Source: Chromera velia (taxonomy: Eukaryota > Sar > Chromeraceae). From it: a stretch of DNA of 35,491 nucleotides. Shown piece after piece: positions 11,089 through 22,764 of the stretch (positions within the stretch are counted from its first letter, which is position 1; each line of letters opens with the position of its first letter). Location of the stretch: positions 1 through 35,491 of the forward strand of contig JAHBMJ010000944.1 in NCBI GenBank assembly GCA_018398765.1. The letters run 5' to 3'. Under the pieces are notes generated by a model that made no database searches, was not told the origin of the DNA, and worked only from the letters and a program-made list of their open reading frames with translations. Position numbers and translations under genes: made by a program.

Positions 11089-12840
11089 CTCTCTCTGCCT
11101 CCCTCTCTCTCTCTGAGAGGAATTGAGGGGGACATGCGACTTGGATCAAGAAGGATAGAGAGGGAGTGAAAGAGGCCGGGTGGTAGTGGATTATAAAGGA
11201 TGGGTGGATGGATGGACAGAGGGAGGGACGGTGGGACGGAAAACGCAGACGCCATAAAGAGAACAGAACGAGGGGCTGAGTCAGTGAGGAGGCGGCTTTG
11301 GATTGCAAGCAAAGCGATTGCCTTCATTTTTACCTGATTTCATTTTACACTGCTGTACTGATTGTTGGTCACCGAGGCGGCCTTCTGTCTGTACGAAAAG
11401 TGGGCGCCCCTTCAGTCCCTCTCTCCCTCCCTCCCTCCGAGCTGGATGGTAGGTGGTCTGTGTGAAAGATCTTCCTTCTCACGAGTCTTATTCTGTTTGT
11501 GTCCCTCACTCACACTTTTTTGTTTTCTGTTTTCGCTTCACGTCGCGATTGCTGCATGAGGAGGAAAGGGCTGGGTGCCTCTCTGGCATTCATCGATTTT
11601 CGTCAGTCCGGTTAATGGGAGAGCGCGTGAGAGAGAAGGAAAGAAGTGATCGAGGCGGAATGGAAGTACAAGAATGCTTTCGTCGACCCTCCTTCCTTCC
11701 TTTCGTCGTGCCGATTGGTTTTGCTCCAGAGTGATGCGGTGCGCGGTTGGTTGATCAGGCACGATCTGATCTCAACTCTCTGTCTGAAAAAAAAAAGGAA
11801 CAGACAATCGAATGAATGCCTGCATGAAAGAGAAACAAAAAGAGCAACAACGGACAGACAGGCAGACGAACTGAAAAGCAGGCAAACAGACAGAGAGACA
11901 GACAAACAGGCAGGCAGACAGATAGACAGACACGCAGACGGTAGAGTTGTTCGTCATATTTTGTCGTTGAAGAGAAGAAGGAAGGTCAAAAACCTTTCCC
12001 TTTCTCTTTGATTCCGTTGTCCAAATCACTCACCCTTATTTTCTATCTCCCCCTTCCCGCAGCAGAGCAGTTGTTCGTTCGCTCTGCATGACTCTCTCCT
12101 CAATAATTGTCTCTCTCTCTCTCTTATCCCCTCGCATCCTCAAGGGGGCGTGTCAGGTTGCATGTGCATGCCTACTTGTTTGTAGAGGCAGGTGCATGAG
12201 CTGCTCGATCGAAGAACTTGCATGAGAAGTCTCCGGCGGAAGAAAAGAAAACACCTCAAGAGAGTGCCTAACAGACAGACAGACAGACAGACAGACAGAA
12301 AGTGTTTATTTCTCGAAGGTGCTGGGCAGCATTGACGTTATTGGTTTGTTTGTTCTCCCTCTATCCCCATTTTCACTTTTTCTCTCTCCTCTTTGGTGAA
12401 AAGGGGGTTAAAGGCATTTTTGTCTTTCTCTTTAAATGTTCTCTTCAATCCTTCAAAACGGTTTCACCCAGCCGGATCTGATCTGCGCTGTGTGGCGTTC
12501 TGGGAGCACAAGCAAAAATGCAAATGAAGTCCTGGCAATTCTTCTTACGCACTACAAACGACACCCGCAAAGAAGGGAACCAAAAAAGGCACTCTTGAAA
12601 AGTCAGTGAAAGAGGAATGTTTTTGTCATTTGATCTTCTCTTCTTCTCTAAACCGATCTGTGAGTGCCTCCTTTGTTGTTGTTGTTGTTGTTGTGTTATG
12701 AAAAGACTGAACACGGAAAGGCGAAGAAAGATGTCGACACGCAGCTTGTGGGCGCGGGTAAACTCCCCCTCCCCCCCCTTTACACCGGCGAAGGAAGGGA
12801 AAGATTGAATTAAAAGGATGAGCTTGCAACCATGCATATT
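11089..12840. other. Gene-free spacer downstream of the CDPK: simple-repeat-rich sequence
   Basis: Follows the CDPK stop and should include its 3' UTR. It holds short CT/GA runs (11088-11112), a CAGA-type tract at about 11868-11940, a clean (CAGA)n at about 12270-12300, and a (TTG)n at about 12675-12695. Open frames here are low-complexity and show no family motif or consistent splice pattern. CAGA on the plus strand is the orientation seen inside minus-strand genes, so part of this stretch may belong to the 3' end of the minus-strand transcription unit. Confidence 0.5.
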
Positions 12841-12971
12841 AAACGATCGTCTGGTGCAAAGTATAGGAGTCTGTGCAGCGTTATATCTCTCATCATGATG
12901 ATTTCATCATGTTGGGACTCGGATTGAGCTATCCAAGTCAAATGTAAAGTCTTGAATAACAAATATTGTCA

Positions 12972-13004
12972 AATAAACACTAAAATTGGAAAAAAAAAAA
13001 AAAA
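12972..13004 (+). repeat. AATAAA followed by an A15 tract
   Basis: AATAAA at 12972-12977 is followed 12 nt later by 15 consecutive A (12990-13004). This is what the 3' end of a polyadenylated RNA copied back into DNA would look like. No target-site duplication or body homologous to a known retroelement could be recognised, so it may also be a chance A-run or a working polyadenylation site of the CDPK transcript. Confidence 0.35.
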
Positions 13005-13208
13005 CTTCAACTTTTTTTATACCCTGGCAACAGATAGACATAGCGGGAAGGCTTAGTACGGAACCAATCAATCAATCAATCAATGACCATTGTTACCACA
13101 CTCAGCGTAGCACTCTTGAATAAGAGTCGGAGTACTCTAGGGCACCACTAAATCATGTATCACTACTCTTAAGAATAATAACATAGATAATAACTCAATG
13201 ATAACATA

Positions 13209-13562
13209 CTACCTAGGGGGACAAAATTAATGCATATTATATCTAAGAAGCATATCTTCAACACAATCATCATGGGCTTGTGACACCCTAGTAAAAGTAA
13301 TCTAACGTCAGACTAGAAGATAACTTCCTATTTATATATAGCTCTGTCGTTTTGCTTTATATGTTAAATCTGTAAAATTAAAAAATGGTAGTCTAGGAGC
13401 GCTCTAGAACCCAATGTGAGACCCGTAGGACCCAACTAGTTAGTATAAGTCTTCACTAAGTCTACTTGGTCAGCTTGGTCCAACGCTGCCCCTTTTATTT
13501 GACAAACTTAAATCTTCGCTTTTTTAAAAAAAATTATGCATTAATTTTGTCCCCCTAGGTAG
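13209..13562. mobile_element. Tc1/mariner-type MITE with perfect terminal inverted repeats and TA duplication
   Basis: Inverted repeats of 28 bp start with CTACCTAGGGGGACAAAATT at 13209 and end with the exact reverse complement at 13562. TA dinucleotides flank both ends (13207-13208 and 13563-13564), the target duplication of the Tc1/mariner superfamily. The 354-bp element is AT-rich inside and has no transposase frame, so it is non-autonomous. The perfect arms suggest a fairly recent insertion. Superfamily assignment rests on the TA and the size alone. Confidence 0.8.
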
Positions 13563-13930
13563 TATAACTCTTATTATGAGTCTTATATATGTTAGCTTGA
13601 ATCTCACCTAGTCTCTAGCCGGGCCCTCAGTCGGCGTAGTGGCCACCATTATGAAGCGCTAGATTACGCTGGATTATAGATGAAGCAAATACAAATACTT
13701 GCAGAGCTAGTGTGGGGCACTATATAGCCTTATAGGCTAGTCTCATCGGTGTTTCAAATTATTTTTTACCCAGCTTTCAACCTTTTGTTCTAGCTTTTGT
13801 TTTATACCAATGTTCACATTATTGTTCACATATATATCATATTCAAATACACTGTAGCACTGCATATGGAAGCATTTAGTATCATAATTCATGCCTGGCC
13901 TTCAGCCTGGCCAGCATCCACAGTAGCATC

Positions 13931-14975
13931 TCACGTAGTCCCCATTCTCTTCTGGTCTGTAAGCCTAATCCCCTCCTTGCGATCGAATTGGTAGCCCGTT
14001 TGGATTCTTCGCCCGGCGTCGTCTTGGGCTGACACGCAGATGTTCAGGAAGTCGGCACTCGTCACACCCCGAATCCTGTAGAGAAGTAAATTTGACACGG
14101 AGGGAATGAATGGCAAGACATCGATCGACACGGGCATCCATCCATCCATAAATAAAAAGGGAATTCAAACCAAGAGCGCCACTGAGCGCCAAGCGCCTGG
14201 AAGAGTCACAGCAAAAGGGGCTTTTCCTTCAGGCATGATAAGTACGGACGTGCACGAATGTATATGGAGTATGAGGAATTCTAATAGGTGCATGCACGCT
14301 TTCTCCCCCTTTTCCATGCCGACACACAGACTATATGTTCTTTCTTCCTCTTTCTTTTCGTCTCGCAGGCACACAGACTCCCAGACAGACAGAAAGAAAG
14401 ACAGACTGTATGTTTCTTCTTCTCCCTTCTTTTCTTCATGTGCATAACAGACAAAAAGAAAGAAACAACAAAGACAAAAGACAAAAGAACAGAACCAACA
14501 ATCAAACAGCGTGGGCAAGGGACCCGAAAGGTGAGATTAAGCGCCCCTTGCCTGACTTTCACGTGATCACTGGGTTCACACGTTGATCCTCTGCTGCTTC
14601 CACTCAAGACAAAAAGAAAAAAGAAGAAAAAGACAAGAAAAAAAGAAGAGAAAAAAGAAAGAAAAAAACAACAACAACAAAAAGAAAAAAACTGCATGTG
14701 GGCACCGGTACCCTCATGTTCTTTAGACAGGGGGTGGGGAGTGGGGGGGCGAATTTATGGAGGGGGATTCTTCTGATGCTGTGTCGTCGTCTGTCGCAGA
14801 AGTACTCTTTTGGTGGAAACGAAACTCTCCAAAGTCCCATACCAAAAGAGCGACGGTGCTCGGTTGGGCCGTGAACCTTCTCCAAAACCTCTTCAGGATT
14901 CCTTCTCTACACGACCACCCAACCCCCAGCAGGCACAACCCAACTACAAAGACAGACAGACAGACAGACAGACAG

Positions 14976-15010
<35 letters not shown>

Positions 15011-15016
15011 CTATAC

Positions 15017-15053
<37 letters not shown>

Positions 15054-15232
15054 GCTCACGCACCTAGGATGGTCCAGAGCGAGTTCCTTCTGGGAGGGGT
15101 CCGAATTGCCCCACAGGACGAAATTCAACCGTGCGTTTCGGAGACTGCAAGCAGACACAGAGATAACAAGGCTAACTTCACCACACCACGCACGCACGCA
15201 CGCGCGCGCGCACACACACACTCTCTCTCTCA

Positions 15233-15294
<62 letters not shown>

Positions 15295-18200
15295 CACGAG
15301 AACCTTTGCATTCAAATAAGGACAACAGATGCGCTGAGGTACAAACACAATCCATCTGATCCACCGGCGCATTGGACGAGGAGTAGACAGAAAGAAAAGG
15401 CACCCCATTGAGATCATGCAGACCAAACTACAAGAGTATAGAAAGCAAAAGGAAAGTCCTTTGCCTTCCCCTCTCTCCCTCCCTCCCTCCATGCTTAATT
15501 CCTCACGTGTCTCTGCGGTCGTTGGCCATGGCCACGAGAGGTTCGATCCGGTCGTCAAAGACCTGAATGAAATCAGGCAGGAAGGATGGGAGAGAGAGGT
15601 AGCGATTGATTAAGGAGAAACAAAAGGTGGAAGCAATGGAGAGAGAGTTTTCGTCACTAAACGATGGCCATCGCAGGCTTCGTCCGTGTGGCCGTGAATC
15701 CCCCCTGCCGCCCTTTTCTGTTCCTTTGTTTCTTTCTTTCTTTCTTTCTCTCTTTCTTTCTTTTCCATCTCACAGCTTTCTTTGTGTGGACACTGCAACA
15801 AGGACCCACCCTTCCACCCACCCACCCTCCCCATGTCATCCATCCCCCAAAGCGACCACCTGGCTCTTCCTTCCTTCCTTCCTTCCTTCTGGTGCAGCAG
15901 GCAGGCCTGTGCGATGGATCAAAGAGACATCTGTCTATCTGATCGTCACCGCAGTGACGAAGAATTCTCTAGAACAGTGTGTCAAGCTCACAGGAAACAA
16001 ACAGAAAAGAGGAGAAACAGAACGTGTCCTCATTTCCTCAACTAACTGACTGACTCACATGCACAGGGACGTTCGGTTTCCGTCGGAACTTCCGAGTGAC
16101 GAAATCGATGATGTCGACCTTGTCGCTGCAATCAATCAATGTGATTGTTTTGTTTTATTGGATGCACTCCGTTTGGGACATGCAGGGAGAGCCAATGTAT
16201 TTCAAGAAAGAGGAAGGGAAAGGGCGTCGGGGAGGGAGGAGGACTGAAGAAACGACAGATGCGCATTCAAATGCATTCAATCCTCTGTGTCTCCCTCTCT
16301 CCCTCCCTCTCTGTCTGTCTGTCTGTCTTTCTGTCCGATTCTTCCTGCTCAAATGCAGACAGGAAGTGGAGAGGAGGGAGAGAGAGGGAGACAGAGGGAA
16401 AGAGAAAGAGGGGGAAGGAGGTTGCAGATGGACACCGAGGCTCTATCTTTCGGACCAAAAGAAGAAAAAAGAAAACGAGGATGGAAGAAAGGATGAAAAA
16501 TAGCGAGAAAAAGAGAACCACAGCGAGAACGAAAGAACGACAGACAGAAAGAAAGAACAAAAGAATTATAATCAGATGGAAAGAAAAAAGAAAGCAGACC
16601 GACCGACCTGAACGATCTTGCCCTATAGATTCGAATCTTGCCGTCAGGGAATTCGACGGAGAGGTTGGGAGGTCCTTTTCTGTTAGGCTTTCCTGGTCGG
16701 TAGGGCGGTCGAGGGTCCTTTTTCCGGACCTGCAATCCCCCCCATGCATCCATGCATGCACATTCATTCATTCATTCATTCATTCATTCATTCAATGCGT
16801 ATGCATGCATGAGCGTGCACGTCTGTGAACAAACCGAACCAGACATGGAGAGAGACAGACAGAGAGACAGAGAGACAGACAGAGAGACGGACTTGGAGCT
16901 CCCCCCTGTTGAGGATCTGGATCGTCTCTGCGAGGGACCTGGAGGTGATCAGGTGGACGTCCTTTCGGAACACCTGCACAAACAAACAAAGAGACACATG
17001 CACACGTCCCGCTGCTCATGTCTGTACGCTGTACTGGTGGGGACCTCGTTTTCTTCCTCACTGATCCCCGCGATATACAGAAATAAAGAACGAACCGAAA
17101 TTCCCCCCCTCTTGCATGCACGTACGAGGGCCATCCTGAATCAGCGAGCCAAGACTTCAAGCGCAGGTGTGCAGAGAACATGTGTTGATGCGACTTCACG
17201 AATAAGAAGGCTGACAAAATGAATGAATGACTTTTGACAGTAGGTCAAATGCCCAGCACAGAGAAAAGAGAGAAAACGAGGAGAAAGCACACCGAAATTG
17301 ATTACATGAGAGAGAAAGTACGCCAGAACCAAACAGATGGATGATGTCAGCAACAGACTGCCGGTCATGTCACATCAGGCAGACATGCAGACCTTGGTCA
17401 AGTACGCATTCACTTTCATGCAGAATTCTTTTTACATACAAAATACATACATGCATACATATACACAAAATGAATGCATACATCAGACAGACATGCAGAC
17501 CTTGGTCAAGTACTCCACGACCTCGAACGGTGTCGGCACGAGTTTTGCTTCCCAATCATCGTCTTCTTCTTCTGCAATCCCTCTTTGCCTCGCCCTCCCC
17601 CGGTCTCTCTGCATCTCCTCCTTTGCCTGCAGGAGCCCAATTGCAACTTTGAAGATACAAAAAATGTTGAAGGAAGTATTCGGCAAGCTCAAACAATGAT
17701 GTGTTCTCGGTCCAGCAGACACCGACAGAGAGAGACAGAGAGGGGCTGCCATATCGCTTCTCTTCTGCCCCCATCTCGACCACACACGCGTGCAGTAGTC
17801 GGCCAGGCACGCACAGGTGCGCGCACATGCTGACAAAACGGGACAGATAGGTAGAGAAATAAAAAATGTGCATGAACATACACATATACACATACAGTAA
17901 GCCAGACCGACACTCAGCCGGGTAGACAGAGATAGAGCGAAAGAAATAAGAGAGTGTTCAGTGGATGATCATGTGCATGTACGCGGAGAGTTGAGGTCAA
18001 CGGAAGGCAAGGGAAAGTAAGGGAAAGGAAGGGAAAGAGGGAAGACAGACTTAATTACTAATCCACTCGCTCTACTGGCCGGCCGTCCCTCCCAATCTTC
18101 ATGTGAAGATCCAGTCACTTGACTTGACTTGCATGCGTTCAGTTGACTCGAACGCAAACGAGTGCCTCACTCTTCCACCGACCCACCTGTTCGAAAGCGT

Positions 18201-18676
18201 TCATGGCATCAAAGGTTGACGTTCCATACTTCTGCCTCAACTCTTCCCGAAAGCTGCGGCGCCTCCAATGGCTCTTCAGGAAGTCCACGCGCCAAGGAAA
18301 AGGGGCTCCGCCGCGCTCCTCTATTGTAGTGCCTAACTTCTTTTCTACCTGCAAACAGACAGACACACAGACAAAGCGGCATGCAGACGAAAAACGTCAG
18401 AGAGTGCACAGGTTAGGTGGATGGAAACACACACAGAGACAAGAAGGTGAGGGACGGCAGGAAGGCAGGCAGGCAGGAAGGCAGAGTTACCACCGTGTTT
18501 GTACAATTCTGCATGCTTGTCTTCCACCCCTCGCCCCTCTTTGCCAGACCTGCAGCTTTTCGTTTCTGTTTTCCGGAGGCACCGGGTCCACTGACTGCAT
18601 TCTGCCTCACTGTCCCTCTTTCTCTCGGGGGTGTTCATCCATCCAGATGGTTTCTTTCCGCCTTCCGTCTTCTCGA

Positions 18677-18724
<48 letters not shown>

Positions 18725-21700
18725 GAATTGACGACCAACAAAAGCAGAGACTGACCGCCATGATTTCTTCACTCAGCCAGCGGAGAGCAAATACTCCTTC
18801 GTATCCGAACTCGGAAATGAACCTGAAAGGAAGGAAGGAAGGAAGGAAGGAAGTAAATTGACACGGACGGACATAAATATTGATTGGAATACTCAGACTG
18901 CATATGCTACTGAAACGCACTTATCCACACTTTCTTTGAACAAAGCATGACTACCCACCCTGGCACGGAGAGGAGAGGAGAGAAGCATTCATTATCAACC
19001 TGCCCGTGCATGAACGTCCCTCCCGCTACACTCTTGATTCATTCAATCCGCTTATTTGTTGCCGTTCTTTCTTTCTTTCTTTCTTCCTTCCAAACGGATG
19101 CCACCTTCCTTACTAAAAATCAGTGTCCACATTTTTACATACACTGAATCCGTACGAAATTTATTGCAGGACAACATCTTGACAGCATACAGCAAACAGA
19201 TGAACTTTACCCTGCCTGCCTGCCTGCCTGCCTGCCTCATTCATCTACCCACCGACCGACCGAGACCAGCGAACTCGAGATGAAATCCACCAGGGCATTC
19301 CCCCATCTCCGTCACCTGCCCGCCCGCCCGCGCGTGCACACACATACACACACACACACACACACAGAGAGAGAGAAGTGATGAAAAAGCGAATTCTGGA
19401 CAGGGAAGAGAAAACAGATACGCAGAAGCAAATTAGCAAACCGACTGACGCCTATGCAACAAACAGGCAAGAAGAACAACCAGTAGGCCCACAAAAAAAT
19501 CACAGAAAAACGGACAAAGAGGTCACACGAGAAATGGGCAGAATGGAGAGAAAAGGCAAACAGAAAGGACGGACGGTGAAAAGAAAGAAAGGGGGAAAGG
19601 AACAAAAAAAGAAAAAAAGGAGGAGAAAGGAAAGGGTGAAAAGAGGGGAGGAAGGGAAGGAAGGAAGGAAGGAAGGAAGGAAGGAAAGAACCAACCGACC
19701 AACGAACAAATCAACCAACCGAATCTTTCAGAGAACCAGTCTGGCCACAGAATCGCGGCTGCTCTCCAGGTCGCCTCACAGAATTCCTTCTGAGAGTCGA
19801 AGAACAGACCTGAGAGAGCGAGAGCCAGAGCGAAAAAAAAAAACAATCGGCCAATCATGCAGCAGAAACGTTCAATCGCCTTGCGTGCCAAACGACTGTC
19901 ATGCAGGGCACGCGTCAACGGTTTACTGCTTTACAAAAAAGACGAACAAACAGAGGACAACTAGACATGCAGGCCGGCGAGCACACAGACAGGCAGCCAG
20001 ACAGACGCATCGCAGATGACCATGTCGGACGAAAGGAAGAACCAGACAGAATCAGTCCCCCAGTCCAGACACGAAGGAATTGATAGAATGGACAGAATCG
20101 AATCGATTCAATGTAGTCGAGGGCAGAGCATCTTTTTCTGACATTCTGACGAATATACGTGAGTATTCTCAAGCACAGTGGGGCTTGGCTGACCGTCGAA
20201 GTCCATGATAATGACGTCGGGTCCGGCAGGCACCGCCTCTTGGGGCACCGTGAGGTCTTCGTCCTTTTTGAACGGAAAGTTCATCAGATCCATCGCCGCG
20301 TCCCGTCTCTGTATCTGCTCACGCTGCAGAGCCAGGTCGCCGTCCCGCATTTCGTCTGCAGCGCTCCTGCACTCTCTCTCTCGCACATGCGCAAACACAA
20401 ATCAGGAATACATTCATACACGGGGAGGGAGCATCACATAGATGGGTGCGTGCACATGCAAACAAATGGTACCACGCTGCAGACCGTACCCCATCTGGAG
20501 GACATGCGTGTTGGTTGCCTTCACATACAGACACACAGAGAGACTGCAAATATGCGTGCAACAAAAATTTGGCAGACACACAGACAGGCATAAAAGAGGC
20601 GAGGGAAAAAAAGGATCAACGAAAGAAACATCCACTGTCTGACTGACTGACCTGTTGCCTTCCTTCACCAAGGACAACGGAAACTCTCTTTGGAATTCCT
20701 CTTTCTCGTCCTTCACCTGTCTCCCCCACCGTCTCCACAAAGTTCTCAGCACAGGTCTTCTCTTCAAGACCCACTTTCTGTATTCCCTCAGCCAATCCAG
20801 GATTTCGTCCTCCTTCCTGCCCTCTTCAGGTTCGGGTCGAATCAGAGGGATGACGTCCAGCTGGACGGGGCGGCAGCCGAACTCCTGCACGAATTGTTCG
20901 CCCTCCCTGATCTGAAAAGCCCTCACGCTCAACTCCATGAAGTCGAGGTACTTCCAACGGAGCTCCCTCCTCTCATCATACCCCAACTTGTCCCACCCCT
21001 CTATGATTTCCCGTGCCTCCAGGTCCAGACTGTTCACGACGCGCACCAGTTCAACCTCCCGCATCTCTTGCACCGCCTCTTCGAATTGCTTTGAATTCAA
21101 TTCGCCGTCTTCTTGCATCGCTGCAGGAATGCGAGTCAATTACAACACGGGAGAGGCGGAAGGAAAGCTCCGTGCATGTACATGCAGTGACTGAAAGGGA
21201 GTACGCGTCGCAGTGATGAGCATACAGACAGAAAAGTAGAAAGGGAGTACGCGTCGCAGTGATGAGCATACAGACAGAAAAGTAGAAAGAAACGCAAACA
21301 CATTTGCAATGACAGGGGGGCGAAAAGGAGACAGGCGGCCTCCATACTATGAGGAGAGCGAGTGTTTTTTCACTTCAAGTGGGGTGTCTGAAACTCCCTC
21401 AGGTGCCGACTGACTGACTGACTGACCTGCTATGTCAAGGAGGCGAAATTGTGTGTTCCAGATGTCCTTCAGATGACGAGGCACGTGGCTGGTCTCCTCC
21501 ATGATTTGCTTCCCGAGAGTACGTGCTGCATGCGTGGAGAGGGGAAGAGGAGAGAAGAGGAGAGGAGAGGAGAGGCGAGGCGAGGCAGGAACACATGCAG
21601 GAGGAAGTATATGAAGGCGCATAGCTGAAGGCAAGCAATTGTGGAAGGAATATTCAGACTCACACATCTTTCTTTTGTTCTCCTGCTGTGCTTCAAGATC

Positions 21701-22764
21701 ACACACCCATCTATCTATCCATCCATCCGTCCATCGGGTTACAATGCAGGCAGCTCGCTTGCCATCATAAAGATAGAAGAAAGAGACACGAACTGCATCA
21801 ATGGTTTGCAATTGGACAGGCAGGCAGACAGACAGACAAGGGAGGCACGTAAACACATGCAGAAATCTACGGATAGGCAGACTGACAGACCGACAGACGA
21901 ACAACATCGCCCCTCTTTTCTTCCTTTTACGCACACAAGAAGAGAGGCAAGAAGAGAGAGTGACGAAGAAAAGCTCTCACGACAAGAGAACAACATGGTC
22001 CCTCAGAAAATAGAGGAACGAAGCACACCATCCAATAGCTATGAAGAAAACGGGAAAAGAGGCGACCAGTTTCATCACAGCAAACTCCGTGTGCGTGTAC
22101 AGGACAGGACAGGGCGAGGATCTCATCTGATATTCCGTGTATGATCGATCAGACTTCTTCGTCTTCTTGTTCATTTTTATGAAAGCCGAGACCGTCGTTC
22201 CTTTCCTGTGCTCCTTATGCGCGCATACACACAGATAGGCACAAGAGCCCCCCACGGCAATGCATCCATTCGTGTGCGCAAATGTTGGCATGTTCTACGT
22301 TCCGGACCTTGCGCGCTGTCGTTGCCCTCTACGTCTGCGACCTGTCTGAGTTCGGCCAACAGCGCCTTCTGCTTGGGGCTCAGCAGACGGTCGAGAAACT
22401 CTTTATTGCTCTTAGGCTGCGACAGGTCTGTGCTATAGTAGTCGTAGTGCTTCTGGTCTTCTTCTGAGGGGCTTCCGAGGAGGGCTGTGTGGGCGAAGGG
22501 CGGGGTGGGTAGGAAGAAGGATTGGAAGTTCGGTATTGGTCTCTGTTTGAACGAGGAGATGGAACGAGGAAGCGGCGGTTGGGGGTGTAGGAATGCGCGG
22601 GCAACTGCAAGCATGTTTTTATTGTTCATAACCGTTGCAACGCAAAAGTGAGTAAGTGCACACAAGCAGCATAGAGACGGCACAAACACCGATAGGAGGG
22701 AGACGCAGGATCGAAGCAAGGACGACGGTGTCCAGTCGGAAGTTACACAGCCGTAGACGCTCAT
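13931..22764 (-). CDS. HAD-superfamily hydrolase, probably organelle-targeted
   Basis: Probable phosphatase-like haloacid dehalogenase protein; substrate unknown. The 14-exon model gives about 730 aa. All four HAD motifs are present once the exons are joined: motif I IIMDFDGLFFDS (Asp397 nucleophile, Asp399 acid/base), motif II HLITSR (558-561 region), motif III Lys619 in SDKVDII, and motif IV FDDRIE (640-641). The end (LNFVLWGNSDPSQKE, then DHPRIRGVTSADFL) matches the pattern I recall for a plant/algal plastid HAD group, where a W-G-N/Y segment precedes DPRI. About 390 charged residues precede motif I (for example EREILDWLREYRKW-like helices) and I cannot assign them. The start is uncertain. 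ATG 22764 gives a hydrophobic leader (LLSVFVPSLCCLCAL) followed by a Ser/Arg/Pro-rich stretch, as in a bipartite plastid presequence; ATG 22629 or 22614 would leave only the second part. Stop is TGA at 13931-13933. Confidence 0.78.
14325..14650 (-). repeat. Dispersed repeat, copy A (in the last intron of the HAD gene)
   Basis: Read on the minus strand, 14474-14610 matches 25161-25310 almost base for base. Shared words include CTTGAGTGGAAGCAGCAGAG, GTGATCACGTGAAAGT, GGCAAGGGGCGCTTAA, CACCTTTCGGG, and CCCACGCTGTTTGATTGTTGG. Copy A lacks about 17 nt present in copy B. It is flanked by two units containing GAAGAAACATAYAGTCTGT (14404-14450 and about 14331-14362). No coding capacity. Confidence 0.85.
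14947..15052 (-). repeat. (ACAG)n-(CA)n-(GA)n-(ACAG)n compound array
   Basis: Lies just downstream of HAD exon 13 on its transcript. On the transcript strand it reads TCTG, CT, TG, then TCTG. It is the mirror of the arrays in the plus-strand CDPK introns. Confidence 0.9.
15185..15290 (-). repeat. (CA)n / (GA)n compound microsatellite
   Basis: In the HAD intron before exon 13. On the transcript strand it reads CT then TG repeats, ending about 40 nt before the acceptor. Confidence 0.9.
16762..16796. repeat. (ATTC)n microsatellite
   Basis: About eight ATTC units in the HAD intron between 16729 and 16893, flanked by TGCATGCA palindromes on both sides. Confidence 0.9.
17373..17513 (-). repeat. 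33-bp duplication of an exon end and its 5' splice site
   Basis: On the minus strand, GTACTTGACCAAGGTCTGCA (continuing TGTCTG) occurs at 17481-17513 and again at 17373-17405, with one mismatch over 33 bp. The first is the end of the HAD exon 17501-17626 and its donor; the second is a copy lying 108 nt into the intron. Confidence 0.85.
18674..18726. repeat. (GAAA)n tract
   Basis: GAAA/CAAA units in the HAD intron next to exon 18756-18822. Confidence 0.85.
19644..19686. repeat. (GGAA)n tract
   Basis: GGAA units in the HAD intron, close to the donor at 19716. On the transcript strand it is TTCC. Confidence 0.85.
21194..21285. repeat. Perfect 46-bp tandem duplication
   Basis: A unit starting AAAGGGAGTACGCGTCGCAG is repeated exactly twice (21194-21239, 21240-21285) in the intron between HAD exons 2 and 3. 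It has no coding role. Confidence 0.9.

Larger units (their letters stand above)
12840..13930. other. AT-rich island against the 3' end of the HAD gene
   Basis: About 1.1 kb with composition clearly unlike its surroundings: AT-rich and almost free of the TCTG/CA repeats that fill the rest. It ends directly at the HAD gene's stop codon, so it must contain that gene's 3' UTR. It also contains a MITE (13209-13562) and an AATAAA-plus-A15 site. No coding potential is seen. Confidence 0.7.
13931..22764 (-). other. Exon map of the HAD hydrolase gene
   Basis: Exons in transcript order (plus-strand coordinates): 22308-22764, 21427-21525, 20652-21120, 20194-20366, 19716-19809, 18756-18822, 18187-18348, 17501-17626, 16893-16973, 16608-16729, 16065-16125, 15507-15562, 15064-15144, 13931-14075. 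All phases agree. Weak points: the donor at 19716 is GTTGAT, chosen because it alone keeps frame sensibly; the exon ending at 16065 could end at 16071 instead, losing two residues in frame; and the 5' end could include a further upstream exon. The 20194/19809 join creates the DFDG motif, which strongly supports the model. Confidence 0.75.

Noticed and set aside
11868..12300. CAGA arrays considered as a CRISPR-like repeat
   Set aside because: Units are tetranucleotides without unique spacers; ordinary microsatellites in a eukaryotic genome.
16140..16828. Plus-strand frame of 227 residues (Lys/Arg/Glu-rich)
   Set aside because: It overlaps HAD exons on the opposite strand and consists of purine-rich intron sequence.
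22177..22291. Minus-strand stretch (SAFIKMNKKTKKSDRSY) as an extra HAD exon
   Set aside because: Not needed for phase: donor 22308 joins 21525 in frame. No convincing splice sites.
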